Shown piece by piece: positions 10,677-17,569 of a stretch of DNA of 64,000 nt. Source of the stretch: Brachybacterium sp042666875 (lineage in GTDB: Bacteria > Actinomycetota > Actinomycetes > Actinomycetales > Dermabacteraceae); NCBI RefSeq assembly GCF_042666875.1, contig NZ_JBHTCX010000017.1, positions 124,001-188,000 of the forward strand, in the 5' to 3' direction. The translations under genes were made by a program, and so were the position numbers. The notes beneath the pieces are model-generated. The model saw only the letters and a list, made by a program, of their open reading frames with translations. It had not been told where the DNA came from and did no database searches. Every line of letters begins with the position of its first letter. Positions within the stretch are counted from its first letter, which is position 1.

Positions 10677-11771
10677 TCAGTACACCATGCCCATGACCTC
10701 GCGCACGCGCGCCAGGGTCTGCTCGGCGACCTCGTTCGCGCGTTCGTTGCCGGCGCGCAGCACCCCGAACAGGTACTCCGGGTCCTGTTCGATCTCGGCC
10801 CGGCGTGCGCGGATCGGGGCGAGGTGCTCGTTCAGCGCCTCGGCGGTCAGCATCTTCAGGGTGCCGGAGCCGGCGTCGCCGACCTCGGAGGCGATCTCCT
10901 CGGGCGTGCGCCCGGTGGCCTCCGAGGCGATCGTGAGCAGGTTGGCGACCTCGGGGCGCCCCTCGGGGTCATAGGTGATCCGTCGCTCGGAGTCCGTCTT
11001 GGCCTTCTTGATCTTCTTCAGGGTCTCGTCCGGGCTCATCCGCAGCATCACGGTGTTGCCCAGCGACTTGCTCATCTTGGCCGCACCGTCGAGGCCCAGG
11101 ATGGTGGGGGCGTCCGACAGCAGCGCGTCGGGCTCGGTGAAGACCTGCTCTCCGTCCGCGTAGCGCTCGTTGAAGCGCCGGGCGATGACACGGGTCTGCT
11201 CGATGTGGGGCAGCTGATCCTTGCCCACCGGGACCACGTTTCCGTGGCAGAAGAGGATGTCCGCGGCCTGATGGACCGGGTAGGTCAGCAGCAGCCCGCC
11301 CATCGCGGACTTCCCGGCCGCGGCGAGCTCGGCCTTGACGGTGGGATTGCGCTCCAGCTCCGGCTGGGTGACCAGCGAGAGGAAGGGCAGCATGAGCTGG
11401 TTCAGGGCGGGCACCGCCGAGTGGGTGAAGATCGTGGCGCGCTCGGGGTCGATGCCGACGGCGAGGTAGTCGGTGAGCAGCTCGCGCACGGAGCCCCGGA
11501 TGTCGCCGAGGATCTCGCGGTCGGTGATCACCTGGTAGTCGGCGACGATCACCCAGGTCTCCACGCCGGCCTGCTGCAGGCGGACGCGGTTGCGCAGGGA
11601 GCCGAAGTAGTGGCCGATGTGCAGGGCGCCGGTGGGCCGGTCACCGGTGAGCATGCGCAGGCCGCTGGGGTCGCTCTCGATCTTTCGCCAGATCGCGTCG
11701 CTGCGCCGCTGGGCGGCGTCGTAGCTGGAGGGGGCGATTTCGGGGGTCACATCGGCGACGGTATCGGTCAT
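10677..11771 (-). CDS. trpS: Tryptophanyl-tRNA synthetase
   Basis: Class I aminoacyl-tRNA synthetase charging tRNA-Trp. 364 residues. HIGH motif in PTGALHIGHYFGSL, KMSKS in LDGAAKMSKSLGNT, and the tryptophan-pocket region (MLPFLSLVTQPELERNPTVK, then GGLLLTYPVHQAADILF) is intact. Start chosen at ATG 11771 because a TAGCAT element ends 7 nt upstream, as for other leaderless genes here; an ATG three codons earlier overlaps that element. A very long in-frame upstream extension is non-coding in this frame. Confidence 0.97.
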   Translation of the reverse strand: MTDTVADVTPEIAPSSYDAAQRRSDAIWRKIESDPSGLRMLTGDRPTGALHIGHYFGSLRNRVRLQQAGVETWVIVADYQVITDREILGDIRGSVRELLTDYLAVGIDPERATIFTHSAVPALNQLMLPFLSLVTQPELERNPTVKAELAAAGKSAMGGLLLTYPVHQAADILFCHGNVVPVGKDQLPHIEQTRVIARRFNERYADGEQVFTEPDALLSDAPTILGLDGAAKMSKSLGNTVMLRMSPDETLKKIKKAKTDSERRITYDPEGRPEVANLLTIASEATGRTPEEIASEVGDAGSGTLKMLTAEALNEHLAPIRARRAEIEQDPEYLFGVLRAGNERANEVAEQTLARVREVMGMVY

Positions 11772-11778
11772 GCCCACC

Positions 11779-11784
11779 ATGCTA
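11779..11784 (-). promoter_or_regulatory. -10 element of trpS, leaderless start
   Basis: On the minus strand TAGCAT is followed by 7 nt and the trpS ATG at 11771. Confidence 0.5.
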
Positions 11785-11839
11785 TCGGCGCCCGCGCGCC
11801 CCTCCGACGCGACCGACGACGGCCGGATCGTCGGGTGCC

Positions 11840-12215
11840 TCACCAGGCCAGGGAGAGCACCAGCACGGCGGTGGAGTGGAGCAGCATCCCCTGACAGCTC
11901 ACCCAGAAGGCGGGACCGAGGAAGCGCGCCCGCAGGTGGGAGGCGGCGGCTGCGAGGAAGTAGACGACCCGGACAGGACGGCAGCACAGCCCGGAAGTCA
12001 GCGGTGAGCCGATTGGTGAGCTCGGAGAACAGGGTGGAGGGATAGCGGCCCGTCACGAGGATCGCGACATAGGACCGCGACAGCCCGGGGTGCGCGAACA
12101 GGATCCCAGGAAGGGATCGACCAGCCCGAGCATGGCGTCCGCGACGTCCAGCGCACCATACCCGGTGGTCTCCGGCTCGTACCCCGCGACCTCCGGGACG
12201 GCAGCGTCGTGCGGC
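11840..12215 (-). pseudogene. Frameshifted remnant of a membrane-type protein
   Basis: Three protein-like stretches on the minus strand lie end to end in shifting frames. They start (about 12215-12115) with PEVAGYEPETTGYGALDVAD...LVDPFLG, continue in a second frame (about 12115-11970) with GILFAHPGLSRSYVAILV, TGRYPSTLFSELTNRL and a following TADFRA, and finish in another frame (11968-11840) with VVYFLAAAASHLRARF, then GPAFWVSCQGMLLHS and a hydrophobic tail ending LSLAW-stop. Joined, they look like the C-terminal part of one integral membrane protein. I do not recognise the family. At least two frame changes and no intact start make it a pseudogene unless these are sequencing errors. Confidence 0.5.
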
Positions 12216-12443
12216 GATCACCCGCCGACTCGTCCCTGCGCGCTGTGCGTGCCGTGTTCCAGGCATCGGACCTCCCCGACCGTGGTGAACATGTTCAGTG
12301 AGCACGTCCACCGAGGTCAGTGCGACCCGAAATGATCGCACATCCGGACGGAGGAGCCGGTTTTCCTCGGCTCCCTTCCAGGGATGGAAGTCAGGTGATG
12401 AATACCGTGCCGTGCGGCGTTGCCGGGGTCGCTCGCGGCGTCC
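12216..12443. other. Stretch without a supported gene between the remnant and the lacI terminator
   Basis: No frame on either strand gives a convincing protein. It contains one hairpin (12353-12374: GGAGCCG, 8-nt loop, CGGCTCC) and may hold further decayed sequence from the remnant's 5' end. Confidence 0.4.
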
Positions 12444-12468
12444 GACCGGGGCGAGGAAGCCCCCGGTC
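12444..12468 (-). terminator. Hairpin downstream of the LacI-type gene
   Basis: GACCGGGG, 9-nt loop, CCCCGGTC, starting 13 nt after the repressor's stop codon. There is no U-tract, as often in actinobacteria, so it is a terminator candidate only. Confidence 0.4.
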
Positions 12469-12480
12469 CGCGGCCCCGGG

Positions 12481-13482
12481 TCAGGCTTCGGGGGCGGAGC
12501 CGGTGGAGCCGCGGACGACGAGTTGGGGCCGCACCACCACCAAGGTGCGGGAGGGGCGACGGGACTCCTCGCCGCCACTGAGCGCGGCGCGCACGGCCGC
12601 GCGAGCCAGGGCGGGCACGGCCTGGCGCATGGTGGTCAGCGGCGGGTTCGTCAGGGCCGACCAGAACACGTCGTCGTAGCCGACCACGGAGACGTCCCCC
12701 GGGATCGTCAGGCCCATCGCGCGCACGGCCTCCAGGGCGCCGGCGGCCATCACGTCGGACCCGCACATGATCGCGGTGGCGCCGCGGGCGACCAGGTCGC
12801 GGGCGGCCTCGTAGCCCCCGGCGTAGGAGAAGTCGGTGTAGGAGACGGGGCGCTCCTCGCGGTCGCTGTCGGCGGAGGCCTCCTCGAAGACCCGCACCTT
12901 CTCGCGCACCGGCCAGGTGCGCTCGTCCCCCACCGCGAGGCCGATGCGGTGGTGGCCGAGGTCCTCGAGGTGCTGCAGGGTGGCGCGCACGGCGTGCTCG
13001 TCGTCGGTGGACAGGTAGGCGGCGTCCAGGTCCGGGCGCACGCCGTTGACCAGCACCAGGGGCCTCCCGGTATCGGTCACCTCGCGGTAGTGGTCGATGG
13101 GGCCACCCTCCTGGGCGTGGTGCCCGGAGACGACGATGATGCCGTCCACCCCGATCGACAGGAAACGCTGCAAGATCTCTCGCTCGCGTTCAGCGGTCCG
13201 GGCACGCATGGCCACCAGGCAGTCGGCCCCGCGCGCGAAGAGCTCGGCCTCGATGCGCTCGGCCCATGAGGTGAAGACCTGGTTGTCGAGGTCGGGCACC
13301 AGCACACCGACCAGCGGCCCGGTGCGGGTGGCGGCGGTGCCGACCTCCCGCCCCAGCCGGCGGGCCGTCTCGATCACGGAACGCCTGGTGGCCTCGTTGA
13401 CCCCGGGTCGCCCGTTGAGCACCCGGGAGACCGTGGCCTCGCTCACACCGGCGGCCTCGGCGATGTCGATGAGTCGCGCCAT
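12481..13482 (-). CDS. LacI-family repressor of the maltose locus
   Basis: 333-residue LacI/GalR transcription factor. The N-terminal helix-turn-helix MARLIDIAEAAGVSEATVSR with the hinge VLNGRPGVNE is followed by a periplasmic-binding-protein-like effector domain (VGVLVPDLDNQVFTSWAERI; DGIIVVSGHH; PGDVSVVGYDDVFW). Start taken at ATG 13482, 9 nt after GGGGAGG; an ATG at 13491 abuts that Shine-Dalgarno and is less likely. Divergent from malE, with inverted-repeat operators in the shared intergenic region. Probably represses the maltodextrin operon and itself until a maltodextrin-type inducer binds; inducer inferred from context. Confidence 0.93.
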   Translation of the reverse strand: MARLIDIAEAAGVSEATVSRVLNGRPGVNEATRRSVIETARRLGREVGTAATRTGPLVGVLVPDLDNQVFTSWAERIEAELFARGADCLVAMRARTAEREREILQRFLSIGVDGIIVVSGHHAQEGGPIDHYREVTDTGRPLVLVNGVRPDLDAAYLSTDDEHAVRATLQHLEDLGHHRIGLAVGDERTWPVREKVRVFEEASADSDREERPVSYTDFSYAGGYEAARDLVARGATAIMCGSDVMAAGALEAVRAMGLTIPGDVSVVGYDDVFWSALTNPPLTTMRQAVPALARAAVRAALSGGEESRRPSRTLVVVRPQLVVRGSTGSAPEA

Positions 13483-13537
13483 CACACTCATCCTCCCCGG
13501 TCACGGGCGTCATCGCGCCGTGTCCAAATCGTGTCCT

Positions 13538-13549
13538 GCAAGTTCTTGC
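13538..13549. promoter_or_regulatory. Operator 1 (inverted repeat GCAAG-TT-CTTGC)
   Basis: Perfect 5-bp arms with a 2-bp spacer, 13 nt upstream of a second similar repeat and inside the lacI-malE intergenic region. CTTGC/GCAAG half-sites resemble those of actinobacterial maltose repressors. Confidence 0.65.
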
Positions 13550-13553
13550 CCAT

Positions 13554-13565
13554 TCTTGCACAAGA
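13554..13565. promoter_or_regulatory. Operator 2 (inverted repeat TCTTG-CA-CAAGA)
   Basis: Perfect 5-bp arms with a 2-bp spacer. It covers the -35 hexamer of the malE promoter, so repressor binding would block RNA polymerase directly. Confidence 0.65.
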
Positions 13566-13584
13566 CAGCGGCAGGATCTATATT
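13556..13584 (+). promoter_or_regulatory. malE promoter
   Basis: -35 TTGCAC (13556-13561), 17-bp spacer, -10 TATATT (13579-13584), followed by a short A/T-rich run unusual in this genome. About 50 nt of leader precede the GTG start at 13643. Confidence 0.75.
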
Positions 13585-13642
13585 TTTTCCCAATCCGCAC
13601 GGCCACCGACGGCCAGGTGCACCACGATTCGAAGGAGAAGAC

Positions 13643-14923
13643 GTGCAGATCCGTCGCAAGAACTTCCTCGCCCTGAGCGGCATCGCCGCCACCACCGGTG
13701 TCCTCGCCGCCTGCGGCGGCAGCAGCGACTCCGGTTCCGACAGCTCCTCCGGCGGCTCGGACGCGGGCGGCTCCTCCGAGGGCGCGGCGCCCGAGCGCGC
13801 CGATGCCGACCTCGTGATCTGGACCGACGAGGTCAAGGCCGGCGCCCTCGAGGGCCCGGCACAGGACTGGGCCGAGGCCAACAACCTCACCGTCGCGGTG
13901 CAGATCGTCGCCGACGACCTGCAGGGCAACTTCATCACCGCCAACCAGGCCGGCAACGGCCCCGACATGATCGTGGCCGCCCACGACTGGATCGGGAACC
14001 TGGTGCAGAACAGCGCCATCTCCCCGGTGCAGCTGCCCTCCGGCGCCTCCGACGCGATCGCCCCGGTCGGCCTGGAGGCCGTGACCTACGACGGTCAGAC
14101 CTACGGCGCCCCCTACGCCGTGGAGACCCTGGTGCTCTACGCGAACAACGAGCTCACCGACGTGCCCGAGCCCTCCACCGTGGAGGAGCTGGTCGAGGCC
14201 GGCGAGGCCGGCGGCGCCGAGAACGTGCTGTCCCTGCCGGTCGGCGAGGAGGGCGACGCCTACCACATGCAGCCCTTCTACACCTCCGGCGGCGGCTACC
14301 TCTTCGGCGAGGACTCCGAGGGCAACCTCGACCCCTCCGACGTGGGCGTGGGCCAGGAGGGCTCGATCTCCGCGGCCGAGAAGATCGTGGAGCTCGGCGA
14401 GCAGGGCGTGCTGAAGACCTCCATCAGCAACGACAACGCGATCTCGCTGTTCACCGACGGCAACGCCGCCTACCTGATCTCGGGCCCCTGGGCCCTGGCC
14501 GACATCCGCACCGCCGAGGTCGACTTCACCATGAGCCAGGTCCCCGGCTTCGAGGGCATGGACCCGGCGGTCCCCTTCGCCGGTGTCAACGCCTTCTTCG
14601 TCGCCTCCAGCGGCGCCAATCAGGCCTTCGCCCAGCAGTTCGCCACCGACGTGGTCTCCTCCCCCGACATCGCCGAGGCGATGTTCCCCGGCAACGAGCT
14701 GCCCCCGGTGAACCTCGAGCTGCAGGAGAAGCTCTCGGGCGAGTACCCCGAGGTCGTGCGCGTGGCCGAGTACGCCGAGGACGCCTCCCCGATGCCCGCC
14801 ATCCCCGAGATGGCCGCCATCTGGGAACCGCTCGGTCAGGCCGAGGCCAACCTGGTCGGCGGCGCGGACGCCGAGTCGACCATGACCTCCGCCGGCGAGC
14901 AGATCTCCAGCCAGATCGGCTGA
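13643..14923 (+). CDS. malE: Maltose/maltodextrin ABC transporter substrate-binding lipoprotein
   Basis: Extracellular solute-binding protein (family 1) that captures maltodextrins for MalFG. 426 residues. The signal begins QIRRKNFLALSG (twin-arginine-like) and ends in a lipobox LAAC with lipidated Cys24, then a Ser/Gly-rich linker. Domain landmarks: DLVIWTDE, GPDMIVAAHDWIG, YGAPYAVETLVLYAN, SLFTDGNAAYLISGPWAL and the C-terminal AIPEMAAIWEPLG. GTG 13643 is preceded by GAAGGAG. First gene of the operon, controlled by the LacI-type repressor; two hairpins follow it. Confidence 0.95.
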   Translation: MQIRRKNFLALSGIAATTGVLAACGGSSDSGSDSSSGGSDAGGSSEGAAPERADADLVIWTDEVKAGALEGPAQDWAEANNLTVAVQIVADDLQGNFITANQAGNGPDMIVAAHDWIGNLVQNSAISPVQLPSGASDAIAPVGLEAVTYDGQTYGAPYAVETLVLYANNELTDVPEPSTVEELVEAGEAGGAENVLSLPVGEEGDAYHMQPFYTSGGGYLFGEDSEGNLDPSDVGVGQEGSISAAEKIVELGEQGVLKTSISNDNAISLFTDGNAAYLISGPWALADIRTAEVDFTMSQVPGFEGMDPAVPFAGVNAFFVASSGANQAFAQQFATDVVSSPDIAEAMFPGNELPPVNLELQEKLSGEYPEVVRVAEYAEDASPMPAIPEMAAIWEPLGQAEANLVGGADAESTMTSAGEQISSQIG

Positions 14924-14939
14924 CCCTCCCTCCGTCACG

Positions 14940-14960
14940 GAGCGGGCAGCACGCCCGCTC
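14940..14960 (+). other. Intercistronic hairpin 1 between malE and malF
   Basis: GAGCGGGC, 5-nt loop, GCCCGCTC: a perfect 8-bp stem just after the malE stop codon. Confidence 0.7.
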
Positions 14961-14972
14961 CCCCGGCTCCCC

Positions 14973-15010
14973 CGGACGGGGTGCGACATCACGGCGTCGC
15001 ACCCCGTCCG
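14973..15010 (+). other. Intercistronic hairpin 2 between malE and malF
   Basis: A perfect 15-bp stem (14973-14987 with 14996-15010; arm core GGGGTGCGAC) and an 8-nt loop, no U-tract. It most likely protects the malE 3' end or lets only part of transcription continue, so that binding protein exceeds permease. Confidence 0.75.
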
Positions 15011-15058
15011 ACCGGCCTGCCCGGTCACCCCCGCCACCCCGTGAAAGGCACCGTCGCC

Positions 15059-16639
15059 ATGACCAGCCCCCTGCCGCCCGTGCACCGCGAGCGCAGCACC
15101 TCGATCCCCGCGGTCCTGGTGCGCATCATCGTCCTCGGCGCCGTCCTCGCCGTCACCGCCTTCACCGTGCCGCTGATGATCCAGCAGCAGCAGTGGATGT
15201 GGCTGGCCGTGATGGTCCTGGCCGCGATCGCGATCTTCGTCATCTACTCCACGAAGCGCTTCATCCCCGGGAAGTACCTCTTCCCCGGCACCTTCTTCCT
15301 CGCGGTCTTCCTGATCACCCCGATCATCCTCACGGTGGGCTACTCCTTCACCAACTACGGCGACGGCACCCGCGGCACCAAGGAGCAGGCGGTGAACTCG
15401 ATCATCGCCAACTCGGTGGTCCAGACCGACGACTCCACCTGGTACAACATGTCGGTCGCCACCCAGGGCGACCCCGTGGAGGGCCCCTTCACCCTGTTCC
15501 TGGTGGACCCCGCCACCGGCACCGTCTACTCCGGCGACGAGGAGACCGAGCTGGCCCCGGTGCCCTCCGCCGACGTCACCGTCGAGAACAACTACGTCAC
15601 CGAGGCGTCCGGCTACACGATCCTCGAGGCGCGCGAGGTCAACGACGCCTACAACGCGCTGCAGGAGGTCGCCGTCCCCGTCGACGAGAACTCCGCGGTG
15701 CGGGTGCAGGGCGCCAATCAGGCCTACGTGGGCACCACCCTGCTGACCTACGACGAGGCCGCCGACACCATCACCGACACCCAGACGGGCGCGGTCTACA
15801 CGGTCGGCACCGTGGGCGACTCCGAGTACTTCGTGAACGAGAACGGCGAGCGCGCCTTCAGCCAGTCCTGGCTGCAGAACGTGGGCTGGTCCAACTATCA
15901 GCGCCTGTTCACCGACTCCAACATCGCCGGCCAGTTCCTCGCCGCCTTCGCCTGGACCCTGGTCTTCGCCCTCGGCTCGGTGGCGCTGACCTTCGTGGTC
16001 GGCTTCGCCCTGGCGCTGATCCTCAACGACGAGCGGCTGAAGGGCCGCCGCCTGTACCGCTCGATCCTGCTGATGCCATACGCGGTGCCGGGCTTCATCG
16101 CCCTGCTGGTGTGGTCGAACTTCTACAACCAGGACTTCGGCCTGATCAACACCACCCTCGGCATCAACGTGAACTGGCTGGGCGATCCGACGATGGCCAA
16201 GATCGCGGTGCTGCTGACGAACCTGTGGATGGGCTTCCCCTACATGTTCATCGTCTCCACCGGCGCCCTACAAGCGATCCCCGGTGACGTGATGGAGGCG
16301 GCCCGCATCGACGGCGCCAGCCGCTTCCAGACCACGGTGAAGGTGGTGACCCCGCTGCTGCTGGTGGCCGTGGCCCCGCTGCTGGTGGCTTCCTTCGCCT
16401 TCAACTTCAACAACTTCAACGCGATCGAGCTGCTCACCGAGGGCGGTCCGTTCCTGCCGGGCGAGTACACCCGCGGCGGCACCGACATCCTGATCTCGAT
16501 GATCTACCGCATCGCCTTCGGCGGCTCGGGGGCCGACTTCGGCTTCGCCTCCGCCGTCTCCGTCGCCCTGTTCGCGCTGACCGGCGTGCTCGCGGCGATC
16601 CAGTTCCGGTTCACCAGCGTCCTCGAAGACGTCAACTGA
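15059..16639 (+). CDS. malF: Maltodextrin ABC transporter permease MalF
   Basis: Inner-membrane permease of the maltose-type importer. 526 residues. Two N-terminal membrane segments are followed by a third (FPGTFFLAVFLITPIILTVG) and about 180 residues of extracytoplasmic insert (THR/ASP-rich, YNALQEV, VYTVGTVGDSEYF), as in the enterobacterial MalF P2 domain. The C-terminal permease core follows, with the EAA loop GDVMEAARIDGASRF that contacts the ATPase. ATG 15059 has AAAGG upstream; an in-frame earlier start would run through the hairpin. malG follows after 14 bp. Confidence 0.95.
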   Translation: MTSPLPPVHRERSTSIPAVLVRIIVLGAVLAVTAFTVPLMIQQQQWMWLAVMVLAAIAIFVIYSTKRFIPGKYLFPGTFFLAVFLITPIILTVGYSFTNYGDGTRGTKEQAVNSIIANSVVQTDDSTWYNMSVATQGDPVEGPFTLFLVDPATGTVYSGDEETELAPVPSADVTVENNYVTEASGYTILEAREVNDAYNALQEVAVPVDENSAVRVQGANQAYVGTTLLTYDEAADTITDTQTGAVYTVGTVGDSEYFVNENGERAFSQSWLQNVGWSNYQRLFTDSNIAGQFLAAFAWTLVFALGSVALTFVVGFALALILNDERLKGRRLYRSILLMPYAVPGFIALLVWSNFYNQDFGLINTTLGINVNWLGDPTMAKIAVLLTNLWMGFPYMFIVSTGALQAIPGDVMEAARIDGASRFQTTVKVVTPLLLVAVAPLLVASFAFNFNNFNAIELLTEGGPFLPGEYTRGGTDILISMIYRIAFGGSGADFGFASAVSVALFALTGVLAAIQFRFTSVLEDVN

Positions 16640-16653
16640 GAGGCGGCCCGATC

Positions 16654-17556
16654 ATGAGCACGCAGACTTCGCAGCAGACCTCCGTCACCGCGCAGCGGCG
16701 GATGCCCTTCGGCCGCTGGATGGCCGAGGTCGGGTGGCGCCACGTCGTCGGCATCCTCGCCGTCGCCTTCGCGGTGTTCCCCATCCTGTTCATCGTCTCC
16801 GCCTCGGTGAACCCGCTGGGCACCGTCTCCAGCTCCGGCCTGATCCCCAAGGCCTTCTCCCTGGTGCACTACGAGTCCCTGATCGCGGGCGATCGCGGGC
16901 CCTTCCTGCGCTGGTACGCGAACACGGTCATCGTGTGCGGCACCGTCGCCCTGGTGCAGGTGTTCCTCTCCACCCTGGCCGCCTACGCCTTCAGCCGCCT
17001 GCGATTCGCCGGTCGCCGCATCGGCCTGCTCTCGCTGCTGCTGGTGATGATGTTCCCGGCGTTCCTGGCGATGATCGCGGTCTACTCGATGGTCTCCGGG
17101 CTGGGCAAGGCGATCCCCTTCCTGGGTCTGGACTCGCTGCCGGGCTACATCATCGTGCTGCTGGGCGGCTCGCTCGGCCAGGTGTGGCTGATCAAGGGCT
17201 TCTTCGACACCGTGCCCAAGGAGCTGGACGAGGCCGCCATCATCGACGGCTGCTCCCACTGGCAGGTGTTCACCAAGATCCTGCTGCCCACCCTCACCCC
17301 GATCCTTGCCACCACCATCCTGCTGGCCCTGGTGGGTGTGCTCTCCGAGTTCCTGCTGGGCTCGATCTTCCTGACCAGCAACGACACCAAGACCCTGGCC
17401 GTGGGCCTGTACGGGATGCTCGAGGGCGACCGCTCCAACAACCTGGGCGTCTTCGCCGCCGGCTCGGTGATGATCATGGTGCCGGTGATCATCCTGTACC
17501 AGTTCCTGCAGCGCTACATCGTCGGCGGCTCCACCGCCGGCGCCGTGAAGGGCTGA
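16654..17556 (+). CDS. malG: Maltodextrin ABC transporter permease MalG
   Basis: Second permease subunit of the MalFG heterodimer. 300 residues with about six membrane segments (HVVGILAVAFAVFPILFIV, YANTVIVCGTVALVQVFL, LLSLLLVMMFPAFLAMIAV and others). The EAA loop reads KELDEAAIIDGCSHWQVF. The substituted loop keeps the central glycine. Shine-Dalgarno-like GAGAGG before ATG 16654. No malK homologue follows; the importer probably uses a shared MsiK-like ATPase encoded elsewhere (inference from the actinobacterial pattern). Confidence 0.95.
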   Translation: MSTQTSQQTSVTAQRRMPFGRWMAEVGWRHVVGILAVAFAVFPILFIVSASVNPLGTVSSSGLIPKAFSLVHYESLIAGDRGPFLRWYANTVIVCGTVALVQVFLSTLAAYAFSRLRFAGRRIGLLSLLLVMMFPAFLAMIAVYSMVSGLGKAIPFLGLDSLPGYIIVLLGGSLGQVWLIKGFFDTVPKELDEAAIIDGCSHWQVFTKILLPTLTPILATTILLALVGVLSEFLLGSIFLTSNDTKTLAVGLYGMLEGDRSNNLGVFAAGSVMIMVPVIILYQFLQRYIVGGSTAGAVKG

Positions 17557-17569
17557 ACGGACCCTCCCG

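Noticed and set aside
11770..12045. Plus-strand gene of about 91 codons next to trpS
   Set aside because: Arg/Ser-rich translation without homology features; the minus strand carries protein-like segments over the same stretch.
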